In this document: one piece after another, positions 18,472 through 27,593 of the stretch
Layout of the letters: each line of letters opens with the position of its first letter
How positions within the stretch are numbered: the stretch's first letter is position 1
Assembly (NCBI GenBank): GCA_963841845.1
Contig: CAWJEG010000013.1
Coordinates: forward strand, 620,001-684,000
DNA length: 64,000 bases
Direction of reading: 5' to 3'
Source: CAVVGZ01 sp963841845
Lineage (GTDB): Bacteria > Chloroflexota > Anaerolineae > Anaerolineales > Anaerolineaceae
Translations under genes and position numbers: made by a program
Notes under the pieces: generated by a model
Databases searched by the model: none
The model's input: only the letters and a program-made list of their open reading frames with translations
What the model was told of the DNA's origin: nothing

Positions 18472-19254
18472 ATGAGTTTACCAGAGACGACCCCCAAAAA
18501 ATATAATATCTGGAGTGCGCTGCAATCTGTGATCAGTGTTGCCATCATCATGGCGACACTATTCACCCTGTGGACTCCCGGCAATCTCTTTTCAAATAAT
18601 TTTTTCGATCAGATGCTCTTGATTTTAGAGGCCACCGATCAGCCAATAGCTGCTCCGGTAAATCCAACACCGTCTTTTAAACCACGTATTGGAATAGTCG
18701 CAGGACACTGGGGAAACGAAAATGATCCCGGCACGGTTTGTTCAGATGGTTTAACAGAAGTCGAAACAAATCTCAAGATTGCGAGTTTTGTTCAACAACG
18801 GCTCATTGCTGAAGGATTTGAAGTGGATTTACTGCAAGAATTTGATGAGAAGCTATTCCAATATCAGGCTCTGGCATTAGTATCTATCCACAATGATTCC
18901 TGTGATTTTATAAATTCGGAGGCAACCGGTTTTAAAGTTGCTGCTGCACTATCCAACGCATATCCGGAAAAAGCCGAACGCCTGACTGCCTGCTTAATTC
19001 ATCGCTACCAGGCGGCTACGAACATGAATTATCACGCCAATACAATTACACCAGACATGACCAGTTACCATGCTTTTAATGAGGTTCACAGTACCACCCC
19101 TGCAGCTATCATTGAGACTGGTTTTCTCAATCTTGATCGTCAGATATTAACAGAACATCCTGAAATAATTGCACAGGGCATTACTGCAGGTTTAATTTGT
19201 TATATCCGCAATGAACCCATACCGCAACAGACTTTAGAGACTCCTTCTCCATGA
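18472..19254 (+). CDS. N-acetylmuramoyl-L-alanine amidase (Amidase_3)
   Basis: Zinc enzyme that cuts the bond between muramic acid and the stem peptide. After a membrane anchor (about residues 17-38) and a short Pro/Thr linker comes the amidase domain with all expected zinc and catalytic residues: H in IVAGHWG, E in LTEVETNLK, H in ALVSIHNDS, and E in AAIIETGFLN. 260 residues. The next gene, an L,D-transpeptidase, starts inside its stop codon (ATGA overlap), so the pair is a cell-wall remodelling operon. Confidence 0.92.
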   Translation: MSLPETTPKKYNIWSALQSVISVAIIMATLFTLWTPGNLFSNNFFDQMLLILEATDQPIAAPVNPTPSFKPRIGIVAGHWGNENDPGTVCSDGLTEVETNLKIASFVQQRLIAEGFEVDLLQEFDEKLFQYQALALVSIHNDSCDFINSEATGFKVAAALSNAYPEKAERLTACLIHRYQAATNMNYHANTITPDMTSYHAFNEVHSTTPAAIIETGFLNLDRQILTEHPEIIAQGITAGLICYIRNEPIPQQTLETPSP

Positions 19255-20303
19255 AAAATCAATCCCCGGATGCCCATTCAGCATTATATTGCGCCAAGAC
19301 TGCCTTCCAGCGTGGTGAAAAGCTGGAAGCTAAAAAATGGGCATCAATAGCTATCCAGCAAGACCCATCATTAGAGGAAGCGTGGTTGATTCTTGCAGCT
19401 CTTTCAAATCCGCGTGCCAGTATCGCTTACTTAAAGTTAACCCTTCGTAACCATCCCGACAGTTTACATGCAAAGGGTGGACTTCGTTGGGCTTATGACC
19501 GCCTGGTGGAGGAAAAAGATCCTGTCAGTGTATTACCAGAAATCCCGGAAGGTAAGCAAATCCCCTCCCCAGGAAATTTCAGCCACAAAACATTGAGCGG
19601 TCAAAGACCTCGAAAGCCCCGGGGAATTCCATTTATTTTTCCAATATTTTTCATTTTGGGGTTGCTTCTTGCAAGTTTATTGGTTTGGATTTCTATCCCA
19701 ACCAAAATGGTAGTTTTCGCTGATAATTTTTCAAGGGAACGACCTTATGATGTGCTAATTAAGCCATCATTAACACCGACCAATACGGTTACGCCTTTAC
19801 CCACAGCAATCGCTTCTCCGACGGTTACGATAACACCAACCCTGACACCAACAGACACCCAAACACCTACTCAAACCTCTATCCCTACGATAACTTTAAC
19901 CCCTACGCTTCCATCTGGTCTTGAACGGATTCCCGAGGGTATTGGTACTGGGGAAAAATGGATCGATGTAAATCTAAGCTCACAGATGATATTTGCACTT
20001 GAGGGAAATAAAGCAATTAATTCTTACAAGGTTTCTACCGGAAAAGATGAGACCCCAACTGTAACCGGGCTTTTTTCTATCTACGTCAAAATAAAAGCTG
20101 CTCCGATGCAGGGGGAAGATTACTTTTACTCTGAGATCCCGTATATTCTGTATTTTTATGAGGGTTATGGATTCCATGGAGTAACCTGGCCATTAAATTT
20201 AGGAACGCCAACCAGTCATGGATGCGTAAATATGCTCACATCAGACGCTGAATGGTTATATGATTGGGCGGATGTCGGTACTTATGTTTATGTGCATTAT
20301 TAA
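19251..20303 (+). CDS. L,D-transpeptidase (YkuD domain) with TPR-like N-terminus
   Basis: Residues 1-85 form TPR-like helices (ALYCAKTAFQRGEKLEAKKW), residues about 125-148 a membrane anchor, then a Thr/Pro-rich spacer of about 60 residues, and from about 225 the YkuD catalytic domain. The active-site motif is intact: FHGVTWPLNLGTPTSHGCVN, with the catalytic Cys in SHGCVN and the supporting His. Such enzymes make 3-3 peptidoglycan crosslinks or attach proteins. The N-terminus is cytoplasmic and the catalytic domain outside. A cytoplasmic TPR joined to an external YkuD domain is uncommon. It overlaps the amidase gene by four bases. Confidence 0.92.
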   Translation: MKNQSPDAHSALYCAKTAFQRGEKLEAKKWASIAIQQDPSLEEAWLILAALSNPRASIAYLKLTLRNHPDSLHAKGGLRWAYDRLVEEKDPVSVLPEIPEGKQIPSPGNFSHKTLSGQRPRKPRGIPFIFPIFFILGLLLASLLVWISIPTKMVVFADNFSRERPYDVLIKPSLTPTNTVTPLPTAIASPTVTITPTLTPTDTQTPTQTSIPTITLTPTLPSGLERIPEGIGTGEKWIDVNLSSQMIFALEGNKAINSYKVSTGKDETPTVTGLFSIYVKIKAAPMQGEDYFYSEIPYILYFYEGYGFHGVTWPLNLGTPTSHGCVNMLTSDAEWLYDWADVGTYVYVHY

Positions 20304-20439
20304 ATAATCATCCAAAAAATTATTCATTGCGATATTCAGGAAAGTATTATAAATAATTAATATTATTTATAGATTTTGTTATTAAAATAGGTATACACTT
20401 TACAAGATTAATTATTAGGATTAGATGTATCGAGGTAAA

Positions 20440-20862
20440 ATGACATATCGACCAATTTTTCGGGGATTAATTTATGACGAAGCTGACCAGGTTGTAGATG
20501 TTTCCTATGTTGGTGATGAACCGTGTTATGTTGTGGATGATTTTGGCTTCCAGAGACATATTTCTTCCGAATATGTGGACAGGCAGGTACTCGAAAAAAT
20601 GAAGGAGTCGATTCAGGATCATGAGGAATTGCTTGTCGAACAAACCGCAAAGATGCTTGGCCAGGAGGACATATTCACCCTGGCTATGATTCAGAACCAA
20701 TTAAAGAATATTGATCAGCACTTAGATACTATATTAACCAATGGAATTCCGGAAGAAGGCAAAACCTATATGGGGATGATGGGTTTTAAAATTGTCATCA
20801 ACGTTCATGGAGAAGTAACGAATGTTGTTCAACCCGGGATTCCCGGTTCTGATGAGGAATAA
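20440..20862 (+). CDS. Conserved hypothetical protein, 140 residues
   Basis: Starts MTYRPIFRGLIYDEADQVVD at 20440, preceded by GAGG at about 20431-20434; an in-frame ATG at 20425 is less well supplied with a ribosome site. The protein has a beta-rich N-terminal half (VGDEPCYVVDDFGFQRHI), a helical middle rich in Gln and Glu (MKESIQDHEELLVEQTAKML) and a Gly/Met-containing C-terminus. No signal peptide or membrane segment. I recall similar proteins only from Chloroflexota and cannot give a function. It lies 40 bases upstream of the thioredoxin gene and may share its transcript. Confidence 0.75.
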   Translation: MTYRPIFRGLIYDEADQVVDVSYVGDEPCYVVDDFGFQRHISSEYVDRQVLEKMKESIQDHEELLVEQTAKMLGQEDIFTLAMIQNQLKNIDQHLDTILTNGIPEEGKTYMGMMGFKIVINVHGEVTNVVQPGIPGSDEE

Positions 20863-20902
20863 TCCCATTATTGGTGTGTGATCTGACATTGGAGAAAAAA
20901 TT

Positions 20903-21736
20903 GTGACATATGAAAACATAATCAATGTAACCGAATCAGATTTTGAATACGAGGTTCTATCATATTCTCGAAATGTACCTGTAGTAGTGGACTTTTGGGC
21001 AACCTGGTGCCAACCGTGTAAAATTCTCAGCCCGACTCTTGAAAAATTGACCAGGGACGCCAATGGTGCTTTTCGATTAGCCAAGGTCGATATTGATCAA
21101 AATCCAAATCTCGCCCTGATGTTTAATGTCCGCAGCGTCCCCACTGTGAAGGCATTCAGCCAGGGTCAGGTTGTTGGTGAATTTCTTGGCGCACAACCCG
21201 AACAGCGGATTAAAGAGTTTTTATTAAAAATAAAACCACCCAGCCAATCAGACCTGGAGTTGGAAAAAGCAAATTCAATGTTAGCTGATCACCAATGGGA
21301 TCAGGCAGAAGAAATATTCCTTTCAATCTTGGATCAAAATACAGACTCTGATCCTGCATTAAGAGGCCTGGCCAAAACACTGCTTGCCCAGGGAAAAGCC
21401 GATCAGGTTTTTGAGATTATTCCACGAATAAAATCGATTCGGGATCAATCCCAAGTACAGGTACTCATCCCCTTAGCACAGGCAATCCAGGCATATCAGC
21501 AGGGAAACCTTCCAGAGCAAAATGATCTGGATTCTGCATTTAATCGATGTATTCGCCTGGTACTTATTGGAAATCTTCCAGCTGCCCTGGATGGCCTTCT
21601 CGATTTACTCAGGCAGGATAAACATTACCGCAACGATTCAGCCAGAAAAGTATTTTTGAGCATAATTGATCTACTTGGCGAGGGGAATACTACCGCCAGA
21701 CAATATCGATCAGAGCTTGCTTCTGTATTATTCTAA
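20903..21736 (+). CDS. Thioredoxin domain plus TPR protein (YbbN/CnoX-like)
   Basis: Starts with GTG at 20903. Residues 1-110 are a thioredoxin fold with the active site WATWCQPCK (both cysteines present, CQPC instead of CGPC) and the cis-proline segment VRSVPTVKAF. Residues 125-277 are helical TPR-like repeats (ANSMLADHQWDQAEEIF, LAKTLLAQGKADQVFEI). This layout is that of E. coli YbbN/CnoX, a holdase-redoxin that works with GroEL. Because both cysteines are kept, it could be redox active. 277 residues, intact. Confidence 0.9.
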   Translation: MTYENIINVTESDFEYEVLSYSRNVPVVVDFWATWCQPCKILSPTLEKLTRDANGAFRLAKVDIDQNPNLALMFNVRSVPTVKAFSQGQVVGEFLGAQPEQRIKEFLLKIKPPSQSDLELEKANSMLADHQWDQAEEIFLSILDQNTDSDPALRGLAKTLLAQGKADQVFEIIPRIKSIRDQSQVQVLIPLAQAIQAYQQGNLPEQNDLDSAFNRCIRLVLIGNLPAALDGLLDLLRQDKHYRNDSARKVFLSIIDLLGEGNTTARQYRSELASVLF

Positions 21737-21846
21737 AAAAAAGTCATTAAGAGTTTTCAATATCTATTACGCTCGCTAAGAAAAAAAAGCGGGAAAAAAT
21801 GTAGCTCGTCATAAATTAGCATCTGGATTTGACACAAATAGGATTC

Positions 21847-22905
21847 CTATCCATTCGATAATGCCTTCTTTAATTCGAGTATTGTTGGGATAGGCGTTGG
21901 ATCCATATCATACAGCATGGCAAGGTAAAAAGCGACATAATCACCTAACAGTAAGGTTGACCAAAGATGGGCAAGGATTGTGTCTCCCTTGGCATCAATA
22001 GAATCTGTGTTCAGTCCCTCTACCATAAATTTCTGCCGGGTTATTCTTGAGCGCAACTGATTACGTGGGTGCAGCAAGGATGATTGTAAAAATATAACTA
22101 TCCTCCTATACAAAATATCCTCAGGATTTGTAAGTCCTGCCACGGTATTATGATCCGCTTCTGGAAGATATTCAAACGCAGCCCAGCTTTTGGCAATTTC
22201 ATTGATTTGGCATTTCCACCGGCGGGCAATCACATTTAGGAATCCTGCTCCCATAATGGTAATATCCCGGTCTATTAGCTGCCCCGCTAAACGTTTAGCC
22301 GGATTATGAATTACAGGAATCTCAGCCAGGTATTCTTGTTGAACAGTTTTCATGGCGGTTAATGCATCTTCTACCTGACCTTTTGGATTATCGATTAAAT
22401 TTAAGCGATGAAAAAGCGCCAATAATAAACCAAAAGAATACCCGATTGCAGCCCTCGGCTGCCCTTTATGCTGGAAAATCCAGGATGGATAACCAAATTC
22501 CTGACTCTGCTTCACCAATTCGCCACCGGTACTGATTACTACTATCTGACATCCGTTATGCCGGGCTTTTCTAAAAGAAGACAGAGTCTCTTCTGTATTT
22601 CCGGAATGGGAACACGCAACGACCAGCGTATTTTCACCTGAAACCCATCCTGGAAGATCATAATCCCGGTGGAGTAAAACTGGAACCGGGCATTTTTCTT
22701 GAATGTATTCAAGCAGTAGATCACCCCCAATAGCAGATCCCCCCATACCACTAATGACAATTTTATTAATCGGTTCCAATTGCGTTAGAGGGAGTGATCG
22801 ACCAAGGTCCCATCCACTGGATAATTGATCCGGTAAAGAATGAATTTCCTGGTACATATTTTGTGAATCTAGTCGTGAAAATTGAGCGAAATCATCCAGA
22901 TTCAT
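21847..22905 (-). CDS. Bifunctional phosphoglucose/phosphomannose isomerase
   Basis: SIS-domain isomerase that interconverts glucose-6-P or mannose-6-P with fructose-6-P. The N-terminal SIS domain shows VISGMGGSAIGGDLL and the sugar-phosphate loop ACSHSGNTEETL. The second domain ends with DYVAFYLAMLYDMDPTPIP, the usual C-terminus of the archaeal/bacterial bifunctional PGI/PMI family. 352 residues, the normal length. It is followed upstream on the same strand by an NBR1-Ig lipoprotein gene with a 15-base gap, so the lipoprotein gene is transcribed first. Confidence 0.9.
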   Translation of the reverse strand: MNLDDFAQFSRLDSQNMYQEIHSLPDQLSSGWDLGRSLPLTQLEPINKIVISGMGGSAIGGDLLLEYIQEKCPVPVLLHRDYDLPGWVSGENTLVVACSHSGNTEETLSSFRKARHNGCQIVVISTGGELVKQSQEFGYPSWIFQHKGQPRAAIGYSFGLLLALFHRLNLIDNPKGQVEDALTAMKTVQQEYLAEIPVIHNPAKRLAGQLIDRDITIMGAGFLNVIARRWKCQINEIAKSWAAFEYLPEADHNTVAGLTNPEDILYRRIVIFLQSSLLHPRNQLRSRITRQKFMVEGLNTDSIDAKGDTILAHLWSTLLLGDYVAFYLAMLYDMDPTPIPTILELKKALSNG

Positions 22906-22920
22906 ATTTAAGGTCCTTTG

Positions 22921-23964
22921 TTATGGCTGTTGCCAATTTAGATAATTTACAAGAACATAGCCTTCATTCAAATCTAACAATATGGCTCTGAAATAACCCC
23001 GTAAACCCAGGTTGGTTTGATAACAGATATACTGGTTACTATTCTCGGTGACTTGGTAGACGGTTTGGTCAGGTTGTAATGTCAGACACTGCTCCAAATC
23101 CGGTTCATCCATACCGAATGGAACCAGACTGGCACCATTAATTGCCAGGAGCTCAGGTTGTCCATCCTGATTGGTACTAAAAGCCAAATCTCCTTCCAGG
23201 TTTGAGGAAAGTTCAATATTATCCAGGTCTAATGCTTCCTCCAGGAATAGTTTTTGCTCACCAGTTGTTACAACAAGTTGGATATCTCGATCATCAACAA
23301 CTACTTCTGGTGTCTGGGTAACCATATCAGTCACCACAACGCTAATCCAGATTGGAAAATCCCCGTTGGGCCCAATTCCAAATAACATCCCATCCTCATT
23401 CTTCAACTTCCAATTGCTCTGGTGAACTCCCGGATTTAAGGGGACAATCAAATCCACACTTATATCAACAAAACTTCCTGGATAAACCAGGGTATCAAGA
23501 TTGACAGATTGAGTAGTCCCCATTTCCGACCCCGAAAACCATACCAGTGAATAATTTTCTGTCCAGGGACAGCTGCCAAGGTTTTCAAGGCGCCACGTTT
23601 TTGTAAAATATTGTCCCGGGGAGAGAATCGTTCCATCTGGAATGCTTACATCTAGCGGATGGCCTGGACCAGCAAGATCGCAAATTCCTTCATTGGAATT
23701 GGTAAGAGATTCTTCCTGTGTGATAATTGCATCACCAATCACATTTGTTGGATTCTCTGTTGAGGAAGCCTGGGGCAATTCCTTAATTTTTTCAGCCACG
23801 GCAGTCACCGTTGTTACTGGTGATAATTGGTTGGAAGAAAGGTTAACCACACCGGTTAAAATGGTTGGGATGGAAACATCCGTTTCTGAGCAGGCAGGAA
23901 GCAGCAAAACAAGCCCGATTACTCCGAAACCAAGTAATACATGATTTAACCAATTTTTACACAT
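22921..23964 (-). CDS. Lipoprotein with NBR1-type Ig-like (FW) domain
   Basis: The N-terminus has a signal sequence ending in LLLPACSE, a clear lipobox, so the protein is probably lipid-anchored outside the cytoplasmic membrane. Residues about 100-210 form the NBR1-type Ig-like (four-tryptophan, FW) domain: LSPGQYFTKTWRLENLGSCPW, LVWFSG, VDISVDLIVPLNPGVHQSNW and DGMLFG. This domain was named from the eukaryotic autophagy receptor NBR1 and is common in Chloroflexota and Actinobacteria. The C-terminal 130 residues have no family I recognise. Role unknown; possibly binding of other envelope proteins. Confidence 0.85.
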   Translation of the reverse strand: MCKNWLNHVLLGFGVIGLVLLLPACSETDVSIPTILTGVVNLSSNQLSPVTTVTAVAEKIKELPQASSTENPTNVIGDAIITQEESLTNSNEGICDLAGPGHPLDVSIPDGTILSPGQYFTKTWRLENLGSCPWTENYSLVWFSGSEMGTTQSVNLDTLVYPGSFVDISVDLIVPLNPGVHQSNWKLKNEDGMLFGIGPNGDFPIWISVVVTDMVTQTPEVVVDDRDIQLVVTTGEQKLFLEEALDLDNIELSSNLEGDLAFSTNQDGQPELLAINGASLVPFGMDEPDLEQCLTLQPDQTVYQVTENSNQYICYQTNLGLRGYFRAILLDLNEGYVLVNYLNWQQP

Positions 23965-24124
23965 TGTTACAAATTCTACCCCAAATCTGCCCTGGCGAAA
24001 AACATCACTGGTACAACTGCTTCAACGAAATTTTATAATTTCAATCCCAGGATTAGGAACCAATAATCTAAGGTTCTATAAATCCAAAACAGATGGACTT
24101 TATTTCTATACAAAAATGGTGTAA

Positions 24125-24740
24125 TTAATTGGGTGAAAAAAAGTATTGCTTCCTGCGTGAGAATTCATCCTCGGTGTTAATATTCACAAATATATCGTAA
24201 TTAGGGTCAATTTGCGAAACCTCATGGTTGCCAAACACCAATATATTTAATTCATTGATCTATTTCCTTATCTCCAATGTTCCATTTTTTAATTAACTCC
24301 TGGATAACTTGTATGTAGGATTCTTTACAAAACACGGTATGAAATGGTTCTAATCTTCTTGAAGAAGTTGGCACTGCCTTATCAGTCTTTTTGTCCTGGC
24401 ATTTCCGGTTCAATTGTTTGAATATCAACTCATTGACAAATATTACATCACGGGCAAAACCAGCCCCCTGAGGAAAATCGAATGCAATAAATGAGGAATA
24501 AAAACCAGAAAGCAGTCCTACCTCATCTACAACGACGTTTCCAGCCAAAGGTGGGATACAAACCCGGTTTTTATCCATTGCCAGAATTATTTTGCCGGTG
24601 ATCTGGCTTGGCCGGCATGCAATCCTTTCCATTAATTGTTTTCCTAATAAGGGAATTAATGCTTTAGCCTTACCCTTCCGGGAAGATTTACAACCTGCCA
24701 GAACAGCCAATATGCTCAAATCACAATTGGTGTTTTCCAT
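24125..24740 (-). pseudogene. mobA: MobA-like nucleotidyltransferase gene, degraded
   Basis: The frame from MENTNCDLS (ATG at 24740) matches molybdenum cofactor guanylyltransferase from end to end: LAGCKSSRKGKAKALIPLLG for the family's LAGGxSxRMGxDKAL, then the segment RLEPFHTVFCKE, and, one frame over after an extra base at about 24254, the ending DIFVNINTEDEFSRR. MobA attaches GMP to molybdopterin. The nucleotide-binding loop has lost its second Gly (now Cys), its Met (now Lys) and the catalytic Asp (now Ala), each by a single base change, and the ACDMP-like segment is also altered. So the gene is recognisable but probably inactive. No other molybdenum gene lies nearby. Confidence 0.7.
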
Positions 24741-24978
24741 AGTTCTGATATAAATCCTGTTTTCCACCTCCTTGACTTTAATGCCGCTCAATCCGGCATA
24801 ATTATTCGAAATTATGGACTGCCACACATAGATTGGAAGAAAAATTTTTCAAATAAGAAAGTGAAAAATCAATTCCTTAATAATTAATTAATGACCATAA
24901 TAACAAAATTGTTATTATTTGCATTATTAATCCGGTGAGGATAATCTTAATTTCTTAATATTTATTGCTTTTTGGGGA

Positions 24979-25152
24979 TTATTCCAGGTTGTTTACCAGC
25001 TGAAGAAATTCCGACCATTCCTCGGAAAAAAAATGTAAAGTCACACTTTGGAGTTCGATATGGTATGTAGTCTCCCCATCGGGCTCCTCAGCTTTCCATG
25101 CGATATAGTTTTCAGTTTCAGCAATCGTCTTTGTAACAGGTTCTGTTGCCAT
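24979..25152 (-). CDS. Small conserved protein, 57 residues
   Basis: The frame MATEPVTKTIAETENYIAW to the stop at 24979-24981 is short but has clear coding character (beta-rich centre THYHIELQS-like, ending EEWSEFLQLVNNLE). I recall similar 55-65 residue proteins from Anaerolineae with the same AETENY..W start. It has no signal peptide or membrane segment. It lies 59 bases downstream of the AI-2E permease gene on the same strand. Function unknown. Confidence 0.65.
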   Translation of the reverse strand: MATEPVTKTIAETENYIAWKAEEPDGETTYHIELQSVTLHFFSEEWSEFLQLVNNLE

Positions 25153-25211
25153 TGTTAGCCTTTTACCTTTCCGGTCAATTTAAAATATTAAGATTTCTTA
25201 ATTGGTTGAGT

Positions 25212-26429
25212 TTATATTTTCTTTTTTTTGATCCAGACCATGATTTTTTGTGGCAAGTTCTCCAGTGTTCTTACAGGAGGTGGTACCAGCGCAGGTTCAT
25301 GGGGTTCATGCGCAATATTTTGCCAAGGATCCATATCAAAGAGCTTTCGAATTGCATAACGGACCATTAATACCGTTGTAGCAACAACCGGGGCAGCCAG
25401 AAAAGCACCAATCAATCCCAACCAACTGGCAGCAATAATTGCACCAACCAGGATCATCGCGGGGTGGAGTTTAAGAACATCGGAATAGACCTTTGGGACA
25501 ACGGCATTGTCCATGAACATGTCAATGGCTATTCCAATCCCAACAACAAGGGCTGCATAACCCCATGGAGGTAAATTAAATGGTGTGTCCGCCTGGAAAA
25601 TTGCAACCAGACCGTAGGTTGTCCATGCAATCGCCGGGCCAATGTACGGCAATAAACGGGCAATGCTTGCAATCAGAGCCAAACCCACCGGAAAATTTAT
25701 CTGGAGTACATTGAGAACGATTAGATAGATAACGAAGGTTACACTCATTATAAATAACTGCCCCCTTAGAAACGCATGCCATATCCTGCGTAGTTCTTCA
25801 GCAAACCGGTCCAAATCTTGCGAGTAACCCGGGATATCCATTTGTATAAGATTCCGAATGCCCCCTTCAGTCCCCGAAAGGATAAATTGAGAAATCAATA
25901 GGACAAATAACGTTATTCCGATGGTGTATACAGCGCCTGATGCAATATTTCCGACAATTGACCCGGTGCGGGTTAAAAGGGGTGAAACGGAAGATAAAGC
26001 CTGATCTACCAGTCCATCTATTTCCAAGGTAGAAAAATCAATTACAAAATATCCTATTCGGAATTTTTGTTGGGAAAGATTTTCCAGCATTCCTGGTAAA
26101 TTTTCAAAGGATCCTTGCAGGAATCCCAATAGGTTTTGAAATTGGTCAATAATTGCAATTCCACCCCAGGTTAATAAACCAACGACTAAAACTAGCAGTA
26201 AAAAGTAAATTAATAGGGCTGAAAGCCGCCATGAAATCCTGTATTTTCTAGAAATAAACCCAACCACGGGATGGAGCAGGTACGCTAACAAAATCGCTAA
26301 AATGATCGGCATTACAATGTTGCGAAAACTGATCAGCAAACCCATGAAGAACGTAACCAGGGTTAATGCCACAACCAATTTGGTGGTGTTGCTCCATTTC
26401 GGAGATATTTTAAGTCCTTCGTTTTCCAT
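25212..26429 (-). CDS. AI-2E family transporter
   Basis: 405-residue integral membrane protein with about eight hydrophobic segments and the typical layout of the AI-2E/PerM family: two N-terminal helices ILLAYLLHPVVGFI, a soluble part with the amphipathic FQNLLGFLQGS region, and the C-terminal core LPYIGPAIAWTTYGLVAI and HPAMILVGAIIAASWLGLIGAFLAAP, which holds the family's most conserved residues. Members transport small molecules or ions; a role with autoinducer-2 is known for few and should not be assumed. It is divergent from the pyruvate dehydrogenase operon. Confidence 0.88.
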   Translation of the reverse strand: MENEGLKISPKWSNTTKLVVALTLVTFFMGLLISFRNIVMPIILAILLAYLLHPVVGFISRKYRISWRLSALLIYFLLLVLVVGLLTWGGIAIIDQFQNLLGFLQGSFENLPGMLENLSQQKFRIGYFVIDFSTLEIDGLVDQALSSVSPLLTRTGSIVGNIASGAVYTIGITLFVLLISQFILSGTEGGIRNLIQMDIPGYSQDLDRFAEELRRIWHAFLRGQLFIMSVTFVIYLIVLNVLQINFPVGLALIASIARLLPYIGPAIAWTTYGLVAIFQADTPFNLPPWGYAALVVGIGIAIDMFMDNAVVPKVYSDVLKLHPAMILVGAIIAASWLGLIGAFLAAPVVATTVLMVRYAIRKLFDMDPWQNIAHEPHEPALVPPPVRTLENLPQKIMVWIKKKKI

Positions 26430-26485
26430 TTTTTTCGTAATTTCTCAATTCCATCATAAGAAACATACAATCATCTGGGTGAGAT

Positions 26486-26512
26486 TTGCGAACAATGCTG
26501 ATCTGGTATAAT
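26486..26512 (+). promoter_or_regulatory. Possible promoter for the pyruvate dehydrogenase operon
   Basis: A perfect TATAAT at 26507-26512 with TTGCGA at 26486-26491 (spacer 15, so the -35 is weak). It lies about 100 bases before the pdhA start in the divergent gap. Confidence 0.4.
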
Positions 26513-26616
26513 TTAATTTTCAACATTGCTTAAGATCAATGCCAGTATGTATGGCTCGATTCAGATACCTAATATAATTATACATAGAGTTTTTTCCTTT
26601 GGAGGGTTATCTACGC

Positions 26617-27592
26617 ATGGAAAAAAATGAATCCCTGGATCTTTATTATCAAATGGTAATCATCAGGCGGCTGGAGGAGAAAGCGGCGGAACTCTATCAG
26701 CAAGGGAAAATTGGCGGATTTCTACATTTATATATCGGGCAGGAAGCTGTGAGTACTGGACTGCTTTCGGTACGGCATCCGGATGACCGTGTCATAACTG
26801 CGTACCGGGATCACGGTGTAGCAATTAATATGGGAATTTCGCCTGATGAAATAATTGCAGAACTCCTCGGAAAAGCCAGTGGGTGTTCATCCGGTAAGGG
26901 CGGATCAATGCATCTGGCGGATGTGGAAAAGAATTTCTATGGTGGACACGCCATTGTCGGGGCTCATCTCCCGTTAGCTGACCGGATTGGCTCTTTCCGA
27001 TCAATACAGGGGCAACAACTCCGTTACGATTTGTTTATTTGGAGATGGGTCAACCAATATTGGATATTTCCACGAAGCATTTAATTTATCCAAAGTATGG
27101 AATCTTCCTGTTTTATGGGTCTGCGAGAACAATAAATATGGCATGGGTACATCAGTTGAGCGATCTTCGGCAGTATCTGAAATCCGGACAAAAGCCAGCG
27201 GATATAATATGAAATCTGACCATGTGGATGGGATGAATATCATCGAAGTCCGCGATACAGCAGGCAGAATGCTTGCTGAGGTTCGCGCCGGGGGTGGTCC
27301 CCAATTGCTTGAAGTGGAAACATATCGATATGTCGGGCATTCCATGGGTGATCCGGAAAGGTACCGCAGCCAGGCGGAAGTGACCAAATGGAGGGAAGAC
27401 GATCCTATCGGAATCTACCGGAAATATTTGCTAAAGGAGAAGGCGGCAACGGAGTTGGAGTTAGACGAAATTGACCGGAATGCAGAACAGGAAATTACTA
27501 AAGCAGTAAAGTTCGCCGAATCCAGTCCGGAACCGGAACCTGAAGACCTTTTTGCACATATCTACAACGAAAAAGAAGGGGAGGTCATCTAA
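26617..27592 (+). CDS. pdhA: Pyruvate dehydrogenase E1 component, alpha subunit, one frameshift
   Basis: Thiamine-diphosphate subunit that decarboxylates pyruvate. The first frame shows the start MEKNESLDLYYQMVIIRRLEE, GFLHLYIGQEAVSTG, YRDHG and GKGGSMHLAD. The second frame begins ALSDQYRGNNSV and carries the ThDP/Mg site FGDGSTNIGYFHEAFNL, then YRYVGHSMGDP. A single extra G at about 26980 (after PLA, where TGL should follow) restores one protein of about 324 residues. GGAGGG at 26601-26606 supports the ATG at 26617. The stop overlaps closely with the pdhB start. Both halves are conserved, so I treat the break as a probable sequence error. Confidence 0.92.
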
Positions 27593-27593
27593 T

